A stretch of 64,000 nucleotides of DNA from Streptomyces roseochromogenus subsp. oscitans DS 12.976 (GCF_000497445.1 NZ_CM002285.1:144448-208447); one strand, 5' to 3'; shown: positions 25,637 to 36,339, counted from the first letter of the stretch. The notes: generated by a model from the sequence alone, not told the origin. Numbers and translations: made by a program.

Positions 25637-27073
25637 ATGGCATACAAACGTCTGGCGGGCCTGACCGCCGGTGCCGTCGTCGTCGCCGCGGCCCTGCTGC
25701 CGCAGGCGGCGCAGGCCCGGACCGGCGCAGACGCCACTAGAGGTCACGCCGCGACCGTCCGTAGCGCCGACGGCGGCAGGCAGCGGACTGTCGTCATCTA
25801 CCGCGTGCCCACGCACCACCCGCTGCGTGACGCGGAACGGCTCGCCGATGCCGGATACGACCTGCTGGAACGGCGCCAGGGCGACAGTCTGTTCGTCTCC
25901 GGTGACGCGGCGACCGCGGCGGGGCTGCAGAGGCTCGGCTTCACCCCGGCGATCACGACCACGCTGACCGAGACGGTCCCCTCCCGCGCCACCGTGCCGC
26001 ACGCCTCCGGTCCGGGCGACACCTACGACGGCGGATACCACACGGTCACCGCCCAGTACGCGCACATGGACCAGATCGCCTCCCAGCACGCCGACCTGGC
26101 AAAGGAGGTGACGTACGGTCAGTCCTGGCTGAAGCAGCACGGACAAGGCGGCCGCGACCTGAAGGCGATCTGCATCACCAAACTCCAGACGAACGACTGC
26201 GCGCTCAACCCGAACTCCGCCAAGCCCAGGTTCTTCCTGATGAGCCAGATCCACGCCCGTGAGCTGACCACCGGCGAGACGTCCTGGCGCTGGATCGATG
26301 CGTTGACCAGCGGCTACGGCAAGGACTCGGCAATCACCAAGCTGATGGACACCACCGAGATGTGGGTGGTGCCCGACGCCAACCCAGACGGCGTCGACAT
26401 GGTCGCGGCGGGGGGCGACAACCCCGTCCTGCAGCGCAAGAACGCCGACAACTCGCACGGCTCCCGGTGTGGCACGAGCGCCTACAGCCAGATAGGCGTC
26501 GATCTCAACCGCAACGCCGGCACCCACTGGGACACGTCGGGAACCTCCAGCGCACCATGCGACCAGACCTACGGCGGACCGGCGGGCAACTCCGAGGCGG
26601 AGAACACCGCACTGGAGAACCTCTTCCGCCAGCTGTTCCCCGCGGTGCGGACCGGCACCGGCGACACCGATCCCGCGCCGTCCACCGCCAAGGGCATGAT
26701 GATCACCCTGCACAGCGACGCCAGCATGGTGCTCTTCCCCTGGGAGTACAACGCCTCCGTGCACACCGGGAACGACGCCGCGCTGCGTGCTCTCGCAGCT
26801 CACATGGCCTCGCTCACCGGCTACCAGTACGGCCAGGCCGGTGAGATCCTCTACAACGCCTCCGGCGGCACCGACGACTGGACGTACGACAAGCTCGGCC
26901 TCGCCAGTTTCACCATCGAGATCGGCGACAGCGACGGCGCCGGCTGTGACGGCTTCACGCCGCCGTACTCCTGCCAGGACAGCTACTTCTGGCCGAAGAT
27001 CGAGCCCGCCCTTCTCTACGCAGCCCAGCAGGCCGCCGCTCCCTACCGCACCACATCCGCCGCCGGGCAATGA
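25637..27073 (+). CDS. Secreted M14 zinc carboxypeptidase
   Basis: 478 residues from the ATG at 25637 (GAAAGG upstream). A Sec signal peptide ends at AQA near residue 28, followed by a propeptide. The zinc site is the His and Glu of SQIHARELTTGE and the later His in MITLHSDASM. NRNAGTHWD carries the substrate-binding Asn-Arg block, and the catalytic Glu is in FTIEIGDSDG. All catalytic residues are present. The enzyme removes C-terminal residues from extracellular peptides. It is not part of an operon; its neighbours are IS remnants. Confidence 0.92.
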   Translation: MAYKRLAGLTAGAVVVAAALLPQAAQARTGADATRGHAATVRSADGGRQRTVVIYRVPTHHPLRDAERLADAGYDLLERRQGDSLFVSGDAATAAGLQRLGFTPAITTTLTETVPSRATVPHASGPGDTYDGGYHTVTAQYAHMDQIASQHADLAKEVTYGQSWLKQHGQGGRDLKAICITKLQTNDCALNPNSAKPRFFLMSQIHARELTTGETSWRWIDALTSGYGKDSAITKLMDTTEMWVVPDANPDGVDMVAAGGDNPVLQRKNADNSHGSRCGTSAYSQIGVDLNRNAGTHWDTSGTSSAPCDQTYGGPAGNSEAENTALENLFRQLFPAVRTGTGDTDPAPSTAKGMMITLHSDASMVLFPWEYNASVHTGNDAALRALAAHMASLTGYQYGQAGEILYNASGGTDDWTYDKLGLASFTIEIGDSDGAGCDGFTPPYSCQDSYFWPKIEPALLYAAQQAAAPYRTTSAAGQ

Positions 27074-27369
27074 CTCACACCGGTCAAAAGGCCAGGTACA
27101 CGGCACCCAACTCGCCGCACAGCCAGCCTCATCACCTGCCGCCCCCTACCCGCCCGCAACGGCACCCGCCGACCCTTCACCCACCTGATCGCCGATCTCG
27201 ACATGCCCCGGCACACCCGGCACGCTCCCCTGCCATGCCGTATAACTCCACCAGCGCACCGCAGGCCACATCGGCAGTCTCGTCAGCCCAACCGCCATCA
27301 CCGCCCCGTCTGCGAGGACACCGAAGACATCCGTGTGGATAGCCGGGCAGCCCAACTCGGCTGCTGTGA

Positions 27370-28104
27370 CATGTGATTGCCACGCGCCCGTGTACGGCAA
27401 CGCCACCGACCTGCCCGAGCGGCAGCGGCAGCACCCGACGCACATGACGGACGGGGAGTGGGCGGCGATCCGGTCGCTGCCGCCGGTGCCGGGCTGGATG
27501 CGCGGCCGCGGCGCGCAGCAGGAGGCGTACTGCCAGCGAGGCAGTTCCACGACCCGCTGCGCGCGGCGGCCCGCACGGCGCTGGAGCGGGATGCGGAGCC
27601 CACGGCGGGTGATCGACTCGCGGTCGGTCAAGGCGGATGCCGTCGTCGGCGCCGACAGCCGCGGCTTCGACGGCGGCAAGCTGGTCAACGGCGCAAGCGG
27701 CACGTGGTGGTCGACGCCCTCGGCCTGCTGCTGGCCGTGAGGGTCACGACCGCGGATGTCGCCGACCGCGTGGCCGCGCAGGTGCTGCTGACACAGCTGG
27801 CCGGCGCGCACCACCGCCTCGCCCTCGTTTGGGCCGATGGCGGCCCCACCAGCAGCTCGTCGAGCACCTCCTGGCCGCCTACGCGCTGGTCCTGGCGATC
27901 GTCAAGCGCAGCGACGATCAGAAAGGCTTCGTGGTGCTGCCCAAGCGGTGGATCACCGAGCGTCTCTTCGCCCACCTGATGCAAAGCCGCCGCCTGGTAC
28001 GCGCCTACGAACGCCGCACCACCAGCGCCGAAGCGGTTGATCTACTGGTCGATGACCATGGCCATGAGCCGCCGCCCGGCGAGGCCACACCGCGGGCAGG
28101 CGTG
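27370..28104 (+). mobile_element. IS5-family transposase remnant
   Basis: Three frames must be joined. The first gives YGNATDLPERQRQ, MTDGEWAAIRSL, GWMRGRGAQQEAYC and, after an internal deletion of about 150 bases, [16 protein letters not shown] with the first catalytic Asp. The second gives [16 protein letters not shown] and LVWADGG with the second Asp. The third gives [26 protein letters not shown] with the catalytic Glu, and ends [11 protein letters not shown] at 28104. It is inactive. Terminal inverted repeats were not identified. Confidence 0.75.
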
Positions 28105-28604
28105 AACCGGCCCGCGGCCGGATCGGCCAGCCAGCCACGCGCAACCAGGCGTTTCGCCTTCTCCTCGGCCGACGCGGTCCGCTCGGCCTGCACCAAGCCC
28201 TGCCCGGTCTCGTCCACAGGGGCGAGCACCTCACCGACGCGGGAGCGGGCAATGGCCCACTCTTCGATTCGACGTGTCGATCCGGAGCAAGCCACACCCC
28301 GCTGCTCCTCCGGCTCTGCGAACACTCGCGCCGGGCTGACGTGATGTACGCGCGCCTGCTCGTACGGGTGCGTGGCGTGCTGCCCGCCTGATGCCGGGCC
28401 ACGGGTCGGCTCTGCACGTCCTGCGTGAGCTTCACGTGCCTGCGGGCGATCCCCCTCGCCATGCCTGCGCCTGCCCTCCGACTGTGCGATCGGCGCGGTC
28501 TGCGATCGCCGGGGACGTTTCCGGTCGAAGGGGTGGCCGACGGACCATGGAAGGGGTGCACCACGGCGTGGGGCCGCGTGCGCCGCCCGTCGGTGGTGAG
28601 GACG
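28105..28604. other. Non-coding stretch with an unassigned minus-strand fragment
   Basis: On the minus strand (about 28330-28105) one frame reads [28 protein letters not shown] and [17 protein letters not shown], which has protein-like composition but no start or family match. It may be a relic of an unknown gene. The right end holds the promoter for the site-2 protease. Confidence 0.35.
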
Positions 28605-29774
28605 ATGAAGGGTTCGGTCAGGATCGGGAGTGTGCGGGGGGTGACGGTGTTGGCCCACTGGAGCGTGCCGTTGATCATGCTGCTCTTCGCCTACGGCCTC
28701 GCCGCCAGGACGCTGCCCGCGTACTCGCCCGGTCTGGCATCCGTTGCGTACGCGGCGGCCGGTGTCGTCGGCGCTCTTCTGTTGCTCGTGAGTCTGGTGG
28801 TGCACGAGACGGCTCACGCGCTGGTGGCCCGCCGGGCCGGGGTGCCGGTGTGGGACATGACCCTGTGGGTGCTGGGCGGAGTCACCCGGATGGGCCGGCC
28901 GGCCACGGCCCGGACGGCGTTCGCAGTCGCTGTCAGCGGGCCGCTCGCCAGCCTGTTGCTCGGTGGGATCGCCATCGGAGCCGCGATAGGCGTGCACACG
29001 ACGCTCGGCTGGCGTCTCCCCGTCGCCGTGCTGGGCTGGCTCGGCGGTACCAACGTGCTGCTGGGCGTCTTCAATCTGCTGCCCGCCGCGCCACTGGACG
29101 GGGGCCGGGTGCTCCAGGCCGCGCTCTGGTGGCGTACCGGCGACCGTGAACGGGCCCAGCGGGCGGCCGGGCGCGCGGGACAGCTCGTCGGCGTGATCCT
29201 GGCCGCCGTAGGATGGCTGGCATTCGTGAGGGGTGTGACGGGCGGGTTGTGGCTGGTGGTCATCGCCCTCGCCGTGGCGGGCGCCGCCGCGGCCGAACGG
29301 CGGTGGGCCCAGCTGGCCCTGGCCCTGCGCGGGGTGCGGGTGGCGGAGGCGATGAGCAGTCCCGTGGTCGCAGGTCCCGACTGGCTGACCGTGGACCGCT
29401 TCCTCTCCGGCGCAGCGGCCCGGACACGGCATTCGGTACTGCCCCTGCTCGACTTCGAGGGCCGGCCCAGCGGTGTCGTACGGCTGAGCCGACTGGCCGC
29501 CGTTCCTTCCGAGCAGCAACAGGCCCTGGCTGTACGGGACCTGGCGACACCCGTCTCACAGTGCACACTCGCGGCACCGGACGAGCTGCTCACCGCCGTC
29601 CTGGAACGCCTCGGCACCGGCGGCGGGCTGCCCGTCCTCGTCATGGACGGCGGCCGTCTCGACGGCATCGTCACCGCGGACGACATCCAACGGCTGTACC
29701 GACGCCATGCGACCCGCGAGAACCCTGGGACGGCGGCGCAGGGTGGGGCGGGCCGCCGAGGTTTCGCCGCGTAG
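28605..29774 (+). CDS. M50 site-2 protease with two CBS domains
   Basis: 389 residues from the ATG at 28605 (GGTGAGG upstream; the longer frame is not protein-like). Membrane helices surround the zinc motif HETAH (residues about 68-72) and the second-site NLLPAAPLDGG, where the Asp is the third ligand. Four to six helices are seen. The C-terminal 140 residues form a CBS pair (AEAMSSPVVAG, LSQ-like repeats, VMDGGRLDGIVTADDI) that could sense adenine nucleotides. Such proteins cut membrane-bound regulators within the bilayer. No obvious substrate is encoded nearby. Confidence 0.92.
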   Translation: MKGSVRIGSVRGVTVLAHWSVPLIMLLFAYGLAARTLPAYSPGLASVAYAAAGVVGALLLLVSLVVHETAHALVARRAGVPVWDMTLWVLGGVTRMGRPATARTAFAVAVSGPLASLLLGGIAIGAAIGVHTTLGWRLPVAVLGWLGGTNVLLGVFNLLPAAPLDGGRVLQAALWWRTGDRERAQRAAGRAGQLVGVILAAVGWLAFVRGVTGGLWLVVIALAVAGAAAAERRWAQLALALRGVRVAEAMSSPVVAGPDWLTVDRFLSGAAARTRHSVLPLLDFEGRPSGVVRLSRLAAVPSEQQQALAVRDLATPVSQCTLAAPDELLTAVLERLGTGGGLPVLVMDGGRLDGIVTADDIQRLYRRHATRENPGTAAQGGAGRRGFAA

Positions 29775-29885
29775 CCGGAGAGCCGCCGGCACGCCCACCC
29801 CGACCCGGACCGGCTATCCGGGCCAGGCGGCACCCCAGCTGCCGCACGTGCTGTCGAAGCAGTTCGCCAATGGTGGGCCTGGGCA

Positions 29886-30075
29886 TCATTCCGTGCTGGG
29901 AACCCGGCGCGCCTTGAAGCAGCGACGCAGGCCTGTCGTTGCCACGATGTCGTCCCGGCCGCGCCGCTGTACCCCACCTCCCGCGTACTCGACCTCGCAG
30001 CAGCCGGGCAGGCCGGAGGCCCAGTCGAGGATCTTGCCGTAAAAGACGGCCGCCGACGGCGTCACGAGTGTGAAG
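29886..30075 (-). pseudogene. VOC/glyoxalase-like domain fragment
   Basis: The minus strand reads TPSAAVFYGKILDWASG, then GCCEVEYAGGGVQRRGRDD and a stop at 29886. This resembles the first strand-helix-strand unit of actinobacterial VOC proteins (FYG, LGW, CEV blocks). Only about 55 residues remain. The 29775-29885 gap before it shows nothing. Confidence 0.35.
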
Positions 30076-30179
30076 GGTGATGAACGTCGATGCAGCCTGC
30101 CGCCGCATCTCCCCCTCGGTGGCGAGTTCCCCTGCCCTGTTCCGAAGGCGGCCCTGTTGTTCTCGGGGTGGATGAGAGC

Positions 30180-30930
30180 CTGTGAGGGTTGTTCTCGCTG
30201 CTGCCCGTCGCCCTGCTCGTCGCAGGTGCCCTCTTCGGGCATTCCGGCGGGCAGAGCGAGTGTCGGCGGTCGTGATCGTTTCGGTCCTCGCCATCGTCGT
30301 CAACCCGCTCGTGCACTGCAGCCGGGTGCGGCTGGAGTTCGCACGCCGCATCGCCCTCGCCGTGCAGCGCGCCGTGCTGCCGCAGCGGTCGGACTCGATC
30401 GGGCCCCTGCGGATCGCCGGGCGCTACCAGGCAGCCGTGAAAGAGGCACAGATCGGCGGCGCCCTCTGCAGCTGTCCAGGACACCCCGTACGGCGTACGC
30501 TGCCTGGTCGGCGACGTACGGGGCAAGGGCATGGGCGCCGGTGAAGACGGTGGATGTGGCCGTGGGGTTCCTCACCGGCGTTCTCGTCACGATCCCGCTC
30601 TGCGGAGATGAACTGCGGCTGGTCAACCGAGGCCACCCGGCGCCTCTGCTGCTGACCGGCCAGGTGCGCAGCGTGGAACCCTCCGAGCCAGCCCCGCCGC
30701 TGGGACTGGCCGCGTTGGGCCCGGTCCGGGACCGGATCGACACGGTGCCCTTCCCGCTCGGGGCGACTCTCCTGCTGTACACCGATGGCCCGAACGCCGC
30801 CACACCGGCGGCCGCACCGCCGGGCCCGCGGCTGACGGCTCGGTCGGCCGTCTCGCGTCCCCGCCTCCGTCCCGCGGGCGCGTCACCTCTGGGGCAAAGC
30901 GCCGATTTCAGCCATGCCAGCTTCCCGACT
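30180..30930 (+). pseudogene. SpoIIE/PP2C phosphatase remnant
   Basis: A short membrane protein frame (LLPVALLVAGALFGHSGGQSE, then after a shift SAVVIVSVLAIVVNPL) leads into AVQRAVLPQRSD and GPLRIAGRYQAAVKEAQIGG. A second shift gives TPYGVRCLVGDVRGKGMGA, the VGDVxGKG metal motif. A deletion of about 50 residues follows. The third part reads ELRLVNRGHPAPLLL, PPLGLAALG and LLLYTDG, then loses the family after TDG. At least three lesions are present. Confidence 0.65.
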
Positions 30931-30936
30931 CGGTTG

Positions 30937-31779
30937 TCACCGTGTATCGGGCCGGGACTCATAGTGCAGGCTGTGGAAACGGCCGTTCTCCTCGCACCCG
31001 GTCGGGTCGCCGCCCAGCGCGCGTACCGCCGCGATCGCAAACTGTCGTTCCCGCTCGTCGGTGAAGAGGCGCTGGGGGTAGGTGCGGGAGACTTCGACGG
31101 TGGTGCGCAGACCGTGCGCGGTCAGAGTCTGGACGATCGGGTGGTACGACACGGTCCGCAGCACGAACGCGCTGACCCATACCGGTCTGCGGGCGCCGTC
31201 CAGCAGTGCCGCGAAGGTACGGGCGGTGATGTAGCTGCCACCGCCTGTCAGCGTGATGAGGCCGACCTCGGCGAGCGCGCGGCTCAGCCCGGTGCTGGGT
31301 GAGCCCTGTTCCAGGTCGTCGGTGAAGGCGGCGTCCAGGAGCCCCACCTCCAGCGCGTAGTGCACGGCGGGTGCCGAGACGTCCAGCCCGAACACCGGCA
31401 CCGCGTCCGGCCGACGCCGCTCGGCATAGAACTCCTTGTCCCGCGCCGCGAGTTCCGCCGTCGGCATCGTCTGGCGAGCAGGGGATGTGTACCGCTCGTA
31501 CATCTCCGCCAGCGTGATGTCGTGGTTGAGCAGCGCGGCATTGATCCCGTACGAGCAGCACACATCCAGCACCGCCGGTCTGTGGGGGCGGCCGTCGTCG
31601 AGCGCGGCTCGTTCGGCGGCGACCCTCCGGAAGACTGGCTGCGCGTGGTGCGGGATCTCGTACTCCAGTGGGGCCAGCCTGCTGAAGTAGACGCGAGGGT
31701 CCGGCCGGTCGTAAATGTCGTCGAACCGCGTCTTGCCGCCCGCCCCGTCCTCGATACCGCGAGAGCCTGACCGGGCCAT
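30937..31779 (-). CDS. Methyltransferase-like protein
   Basis: 280 residues from the ATG at 31779, chosen for the GGAGGAG ribosome site. After a polar start comes FDDIYDRPDPRVYF. A Rossmann-type motif follows, VLDVCCSYGINAALL (about 70-85), which has the position and shape of the SAM-binding loop but Cys-Cys in place of the usual Gly. VPVFGLDVSAPAVHYA fits the acidic strand after it. The C-terminal half contains a GGGSYITARTFAALLD block and a conserved-looking RQFAIAAVRALGG. SAM binding is inferred from shape only. It converges with the PP2C remnant. Confidence 0.7.
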   Translation of the reverse strand: MARSGSRGIEDGAGGKTRFDDIYDRPDPRVYFSRLAPLEYEIPHHAQPVFRRVAAERAALDDGRPHRPAVLDVCCSYGINAALLNHDITLAEMYERYTSPARQTMPTAELAARDKEFYAERRRPDAVPVFGLDVSAPAVHYALEVGLLDAAFTDDLEQGSPSTGLSRALAEVGLITLTGGGSYITARTFAALLDGARRPVWVSAFVLRTVSYHPIVQTLTAHGLRTTVEVSRTYPQRLFTDERERQFAIAAVRALGGDPTGCEENGRFHSLHYESRPDTR

Positions 31780-32712
31780 GCCGTACTCCTCCTCGCAGAA
31801 CACATCTGTACCACCATGATGTCTCGCATCCCGCACTCATGGGCTGCCGCCCGCGCGCACCGGCCAGGGAGGGGTTGCCGCAGCGGGCCCTCACCGAGGA
31901 GCAGGACCCCTTCCCTCACCTCGGGAGACAAGGTGCTCAGCCTCGGCGACCTGGCCGTCAAGTGGGACCCTCGGTCGGTCCTCGCCGACATCAGCGCAGC
32001 CGAGCCGTACGGGTGAGGTGGGGCCAGAGGACACCTGGGGAACATGGTCGGCGACACAGGCGAGGATCTACGGCGGAGGCGGTGCTGGGGATGGTGGAGC
32101 GCTTCGCCGAGGTGTCCGGGGTGCACCCTACGGCGGTGGCGCGGCTGCGGCTCGCCCCGAGCAGCGACGACGATCTGCTGGTGACGGTGCTGGACAAGGT
32201 CCCGTACCAGCTGGAGACGGCGGGCCGGATCCCGGTGGACACATGGAAGTGAAGGCGTCCGCCGACGGCGGACCGGGGGGTACGGCTGGCTCTCGCCGAC
32301 CTCGCGGACGTCCCCCTCGTCGGCGCCACGCCCAAGGGCGTCTCCTGGCAGGGCCTGCACATCGGGCCGGATCCGTACGGCTGGTCCTGTACGGCGGCCG
32401 TGGATGCGTGATCGTGCCTGCGTGACATGTGAACGTGCCCGGGTGCGGTCGGCGTCCGTACGCGCCGGGACCATCCGCGTCCGCGCTCGGGGTCAGCCCT
32501 TGACCACCCCAGCGGTACCAGTCGCGCCACCCTCCACCACAGGCCCGCGCCCTCGCCCGCTGCCACGCCGGCGTCGACGTCTTTCGACCGCAAAGGGTCC
32601 GCGGCCTGGTCGCAGGCGCCGTGGCTCTCCCCGAACCGAACGCCCACGGCCGGTCCGCGGGCCGAGCCCGACGGCCGATCCGGGTGGACCGCGCCGGAAC
32701 GGCTTTCAGGCG
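31780..32712. other. Non-coding stretch with three short protein-like scraps
   Basis: Plus-strand scraps end in stops at about 32016 (LSLGDLAVKWDPRSVLADI), 32252 (ERFAEVSGVHPTAVARLRL then VLDKVPYQLETAGRIP) and 32411 (VRLALADLADVPLVGATPKG). They read like gene ends without beginnings. No family was recognised. Nothing is seen from 32420 to the NACHT gene end. Confidence 0.35.
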
Positions 32713-35700
32713 TCACTCGCCATGCAGGGGCCCAAACCGGGCGGCCGCGGCACGTCCCTGGAGCAGCTCACGCAGTTCAGCGGGGGCATGCACCGACAAC
32801 GCATCGGCGAGACGCTGCACGTCTTGTGGGGGGAAGCGCTTCAGATCGCGGTCGAGCAGGCCGACGAGCACCAGCCTGAGGTGCCGCATGAGTGAGCCGT
32901 CCCGGTCGGAGACCAGAAGTGCGTTGCCGACGCGCTGATACAGCACCTGGGTCTCCTCCGGAGACATCCCGGTTTCGCCTTCTAGCCACAGTTTCAGCAG
33001 ATCGTGCACGATCGAGGTGGCGGGTCTGCCGCCGCCCCCATTGAACATGGTGAGCAACGGGCCCAAGGACTCGAACAGCGGGCGCAGGGCCTGAAGGGCC
33101 ACACCGTCGTTCGTCCCCGTGGAGAGATCCATCTTGTGCCAGATCTCGTTCCAGTAGGGGCGCTGCCACAGGACGTCCTCTTGCTCCCGCGGCACTTGGT
33201 AGAGCCAATGCGCGTCCGTCGGCTCTGGGGTGGTCAGTTCGCCCTCCCGGAGACGAATTTTCAGGTCACGCCGGTCTCCAGTGCGGGTACGTCGCAGGAC
33301 CACTGCCAGGGCAAAGTCCGTCCACTGCGGCTCCTCGAAGGAGGAGCGCCACAGTAGTGCGCGTCTGTGCCACGCATCCCCCGGGTCGTCCTCCGTGGGA
33401 AAGAGCGCGCTGGCCGTCGTCTCTCCGGTCAGCAACAGCACGAACATCACGAGGTTCGCGCTGTATATGCCCTGCCGGGCAGTAGCGCGCATCCGCTGGG
33501 GAAGATAGGCGGGATATGGCTGGTCGGCCCGCAGTTCACGTTCGCCGAGCACACGGACCACGAGGCGGGAGAGGCGCTCACGGTCGTCCTCCGGTAGCTC
33601 TTCCACGCGCGCCCTGGCAAAGCGGAGGGTCTGCCGCGAGAAGGCAGGAGCGAACGAAAGCAGGGCGAACAGCATGTCGTCGTTCAGCGGTTCACTGCCC
33701 ATCGAGAAGACGGGACGGTGGTCGAGAAGCCTCGTCAACAGCTGCACTGCGAGTCGCGCGGCCAGGTACTCCCCGAACGTGGCGTGCAAGAACTCGTAGG
33801 TGGACAGCGTCTGTCCACCCCTGATCGACTGCGCGCGCTGCACGAAGAAGAATCGGCCGAGGGTGATTTCAGCCTGCCCCACAGGTTCCCGGAAGTCCGA
33901 TGGCCGGATTGCGTGCCGTCCGAGTAGTGCGGCCAGATCCTCTTCGAGTTCAGCCGTCGACGCCCATTGGCGCCGCCGGTTGAGCATGGCGAAGGCGACG
34001 AGTGAGAGTCGCTGGAGCTCTCGCTCCAAGAGATCGTCGGTCTGTGTGTCCCGCAGGGTGTCCCGGGTGTCCTTGGCTACCTCGCGCCGAGCGAACGAGC
34101 CGAGCAGTGCCTCGTACAGATCAGCCTCACCGAGTGGGCGCTCGTCCGCGCCCTGCAGGTCGTTCCCTGCCGCGTGATAGAGAGCGAGCATCGTGAGGAG
34201 CAGTGGCTGCCCGGCGAGGGTGCGATGTGGTTCGAGCACATCCCAAGTGAGGGGGGCCAGGCGCCGGGAGGTGAAGTGGCGGGCATTGGAGAGGTTCCAC
34301 TGTTCGAGCCACGCCACGATGTGTTCCCGCCGGAACGGCTCCAGGCGCATCGCGACCGTTCCCTGCGGACAGCGAACCCGATCCGCCACCGCGGTCCGGC
34401 TCGTCACCAGGGCGAGGACCGGACGTCCCTGTTCCAACTCCCGCTCCTGAAACCGGGCCACCTTCACCAGGAAGTCGCTCTGGTGCACTCCGGTGGTCTG
34501 CAGCAGCTCGTCGAAACCGTCAAGTAGGAGGACCGGTAAGGCGGTGCCTGCCGACCGCACCAGTGCAGGCCAGGTGACCCGCTCTCCGGTGGCGTCACGG
34601 ACAGCTTGTTCGAGTTGGTCCTGAAGCTCGTCCTCCGCGCGCACATCGCGCAGCGCCACTCGCACCGGCAGGAATCCAGCGCCCGGCAGCCGCGCCGCGA
34701 GGATCCGGGAGAGTACGGACTTGCCTGCGCCCGGCTGCCCCAGGACCAGCAGAGGAGCGAGTGCGAATCCCTCCGACGTCAGGACGCCTGTCAGATACTC
34801 GGTGAGGTCCTGTCGTACCGGCGCCTCCTCCCACCAGTCCTCGGAGGCAGGACTGCCTTGCCCGTCGACGGCACGTACCCTGAAGTCGGGATCCAAATAT
34901 GCCTCGCCCAGCGTCGGCACCTGCATGCCCTCCGGAGTGGACTCGGCGTCGAGGATCCGGCGGTTCAGGGCCGCCTGATGCGCCCGGGACAGGGCCTGGG
35001 CGATGTCCACCGGAGGATCCTGCGGCACGATCGACGACAGAAGCGATTCCAGTCCCGAGAGTGCCCGACGCAGTTCGGTGCGCGTGGCCTGGTGTTCCAA
35101 CTGGCCGAACCAGTAACGGAATTCAGGAGCCTCGACGACCAGTCTGGAGTACAGCACCTCGTACCGCTCGACCGCGCGTCCGGGCAGGGAGTCGTGCACG
35201 GTGTCCGCGATTTCCGGCCGGATCGACGCAGGTAGCTCCTCCCACAAGGCCAGTCCTCGTAGGAAGTTGACAATGCGGGAGGCGAGGCGCCTGTACCAGG
35301 TGCGGAGTTCAACGAGGGTGGCTTCGTACGACAGATGAGGTGCGGGACGTGGAGCATCCACTTGCATCATGGTCTGCGCGAATCCCTCATCGGAGGGCGG
35401 CCGGCCGCCCGCGAGGGTGATCTGTTCACGGCGGCTCAGCAGCAAATCGTTCAGGGACAGGGGTGGGTCCTCTCGCACCAGGGCTTCGAAGGCTTGTTCA
35501 AGGACCTCGAAGAACGCCAGTACGACGATGACGGTGTGGGCAGCCTCCAGAAGCTGGGTTCGTTCCAGCCTCCCCTGGGCGCGTCCCAGCCGCGCGCCCA
35601 CGCCATTCGCCGCGTCACGTCCAAGACCGAGGATTCTCCCGCGAGCGTCGAACATTCCGAGTAGTCCGCCGCTCAGTCCGCCCGTTGCAAGGTTGAGCGC

Positions 35701-35844
35701 TCCCGCGATCGCGCGGTCCAGCGCCGCCATGGCGGGAGGATCCTCGCCCAGAAGTACCAGCGCGTCTCCGAAAGACAGCAGCCTCCGCGGCCCCACAACA
35801 CCCCCATGGACGTGCACTCCCCAGCACTGCGGCCAGCCTGGCAC
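32713..35844 (-). CDS. NACHT-domain STAND ATPase with N-terminal helical domain
   Basis: Up to 1,043 residues. The helical N-terminal domain begins near VVGPRRLLSFGDALVLLG, so the true start may be the GTG at 35796 and not the one at 35844. The NACHT module follows: Walker A GQPGAGKS with Lys375, Walker B LLLDGFDELL with Asp442, the ALVTSR sensor block and the winged-helix region with TYEFLHATFGEYLAARL. The C-terminal 400 residues are helical without clear repeats; they would be the sensor arm. There is no membrane helix. Bacterial NACHT proteins of this layout act in anti-phage defence and signalling. The gene stands alone, so the N-terminal helical domain would have to be the effector or adaptor. 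Confidence 0.85.
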   Translation of the reverse strand: MPGWPQCWGVHVHGGVVGPRRLLSFGDALVLLGEDPPAMAALDRAIAGALNLATGGLSGGLLGMFDARGRILGLGRDAANGVGARLGRAQGRLERTQLLEAAHTVIVVLAFFEVLEQAFEALVREDPPLSLNDLLLSRREQITLAGGRPPSDEGFAQTMMQVDAPRPAPHLSYEATLVELRTWYRRLASRIVNFLRGLALWEELPASIRPEIADTVHDSLPGRAVERYEVLYSRLVVEAPEFRYWFGQLEHQATRTELRRALSGLESLLSSIVPQDPPVDIAQALSRAHQAALNRRILDAESTPEGMQVPTLGEAYLDPDFRVRAVDGQGSPASEDWWEEAPVRQDLTEYLTGVLTSEGFALAPLLVLGQPGAGKSVLSRILAARLPGAGFLPVRVALRDVRAEDELQDQLEQAVRDATGERVTWPALVRSAGTALPVLLLDGFDELLQTTGVHQSDFLVKVARFQERELEQGRPVLALVTSRTAVADRVRCPQGTVAMRLEPFRREHIVAWLEQWNLSNARHFTSRRLAPLTWDVLEPHRTLAGQPLLLTMLALYHAAGNDLQGADERPLGEADLYEALLGSFARREVAKDTRDTLRDTQTDDLLERELQRLSLVAFAMLNRRRQWASTAELEEDLAALLGRHAIRPSDFREPVGQAEITLGRFFFVQRAQSIRGGQTLSTYEFLHATFGEYLAARLAVQLLTRLLDHRPVFSMGSEPLNDDMLFALLSFAPAFSRQTLRFARARVEELPEDDRERLSRLVVRVLGERELRADQPYPAYLPQRMRATARQGIYSANLVMFVLLLTGETTASALFPTEDDPGDAWHRRALLWRSSFEEPQWTDFALAVVLRRTRTGDRRDLKIRLREGELTTPEPTDAHWLYQVPREQEDVLWQRPYWNEIWHKMDLSTGTNDGVALQALRPLFESLGPLLTMFNGGGGRPATSIVHDLLKLWLEGETGMSPEETQVLYQRVGNALLVSDRDGSLMRHLRLVLVGLLDRDLKRFPPQDVQRLADALSVHAPAELRELLQGRAAAARFGPLHGE

Positions 35845-36339
35845 AGATCCCGTGTGAGGTCATTCAGTTCGCTCCTCTGAGATCGTCAAGCACACCGGAA
35901 ATCCGGTCGCGGCGGTTGTTGCACCGATCCCCATCGGCCTGCACCGCATCGAGGCCACCACGCTCCTCGACAACGTGCCGTCGCAACGTGTGCTGGAGAA
36001 GAATGGTGGGTTCTGCACGACGGTCCGCCGTCGCGCTGACCGGGGGGAATTCCTGGCCGACCCTGTGGGACAGCAAAGCCAGCCAGGCGTACCGGGTTGT
36101 TTCTGGGGCTCCTCCAGGCCGACGTAGGTCTCGCGCTCTCGGACCGGCGCGGGTGGGCGGCCGTTTGGGACGGCTACGACCGCGTGACATCCGCGAGGCG
36201 GCCCGGCGGTGGATTTCCGACCAGTTGCTGTCGGCGGTGTGAGGCCGAGCACACAAAGCGCGTCCCCGCCCGGCCCGAAGGCCAGGCGGCGACGCAATGT
36301 TGTGGTTCCCGCCCTCGGTAATGCCCACCATGTTGACTG
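35845..36339. other. Intergenic stretch
   Basis: About 495 bases between the NACHT gene and the Asp-box protein. Open frames exist on both strands but are Arg/Pro-rich with no motif. No repeats or hairpins were recognised. Confidence 0.4.

Noticed and set aside
28005..29519. 504-codon minus-strand frame over the M50 protease
   Set aside because: Over the protease gene it is a shadow. Only its low end (28105-28330) looked protein-like, and it has no recognisable family.
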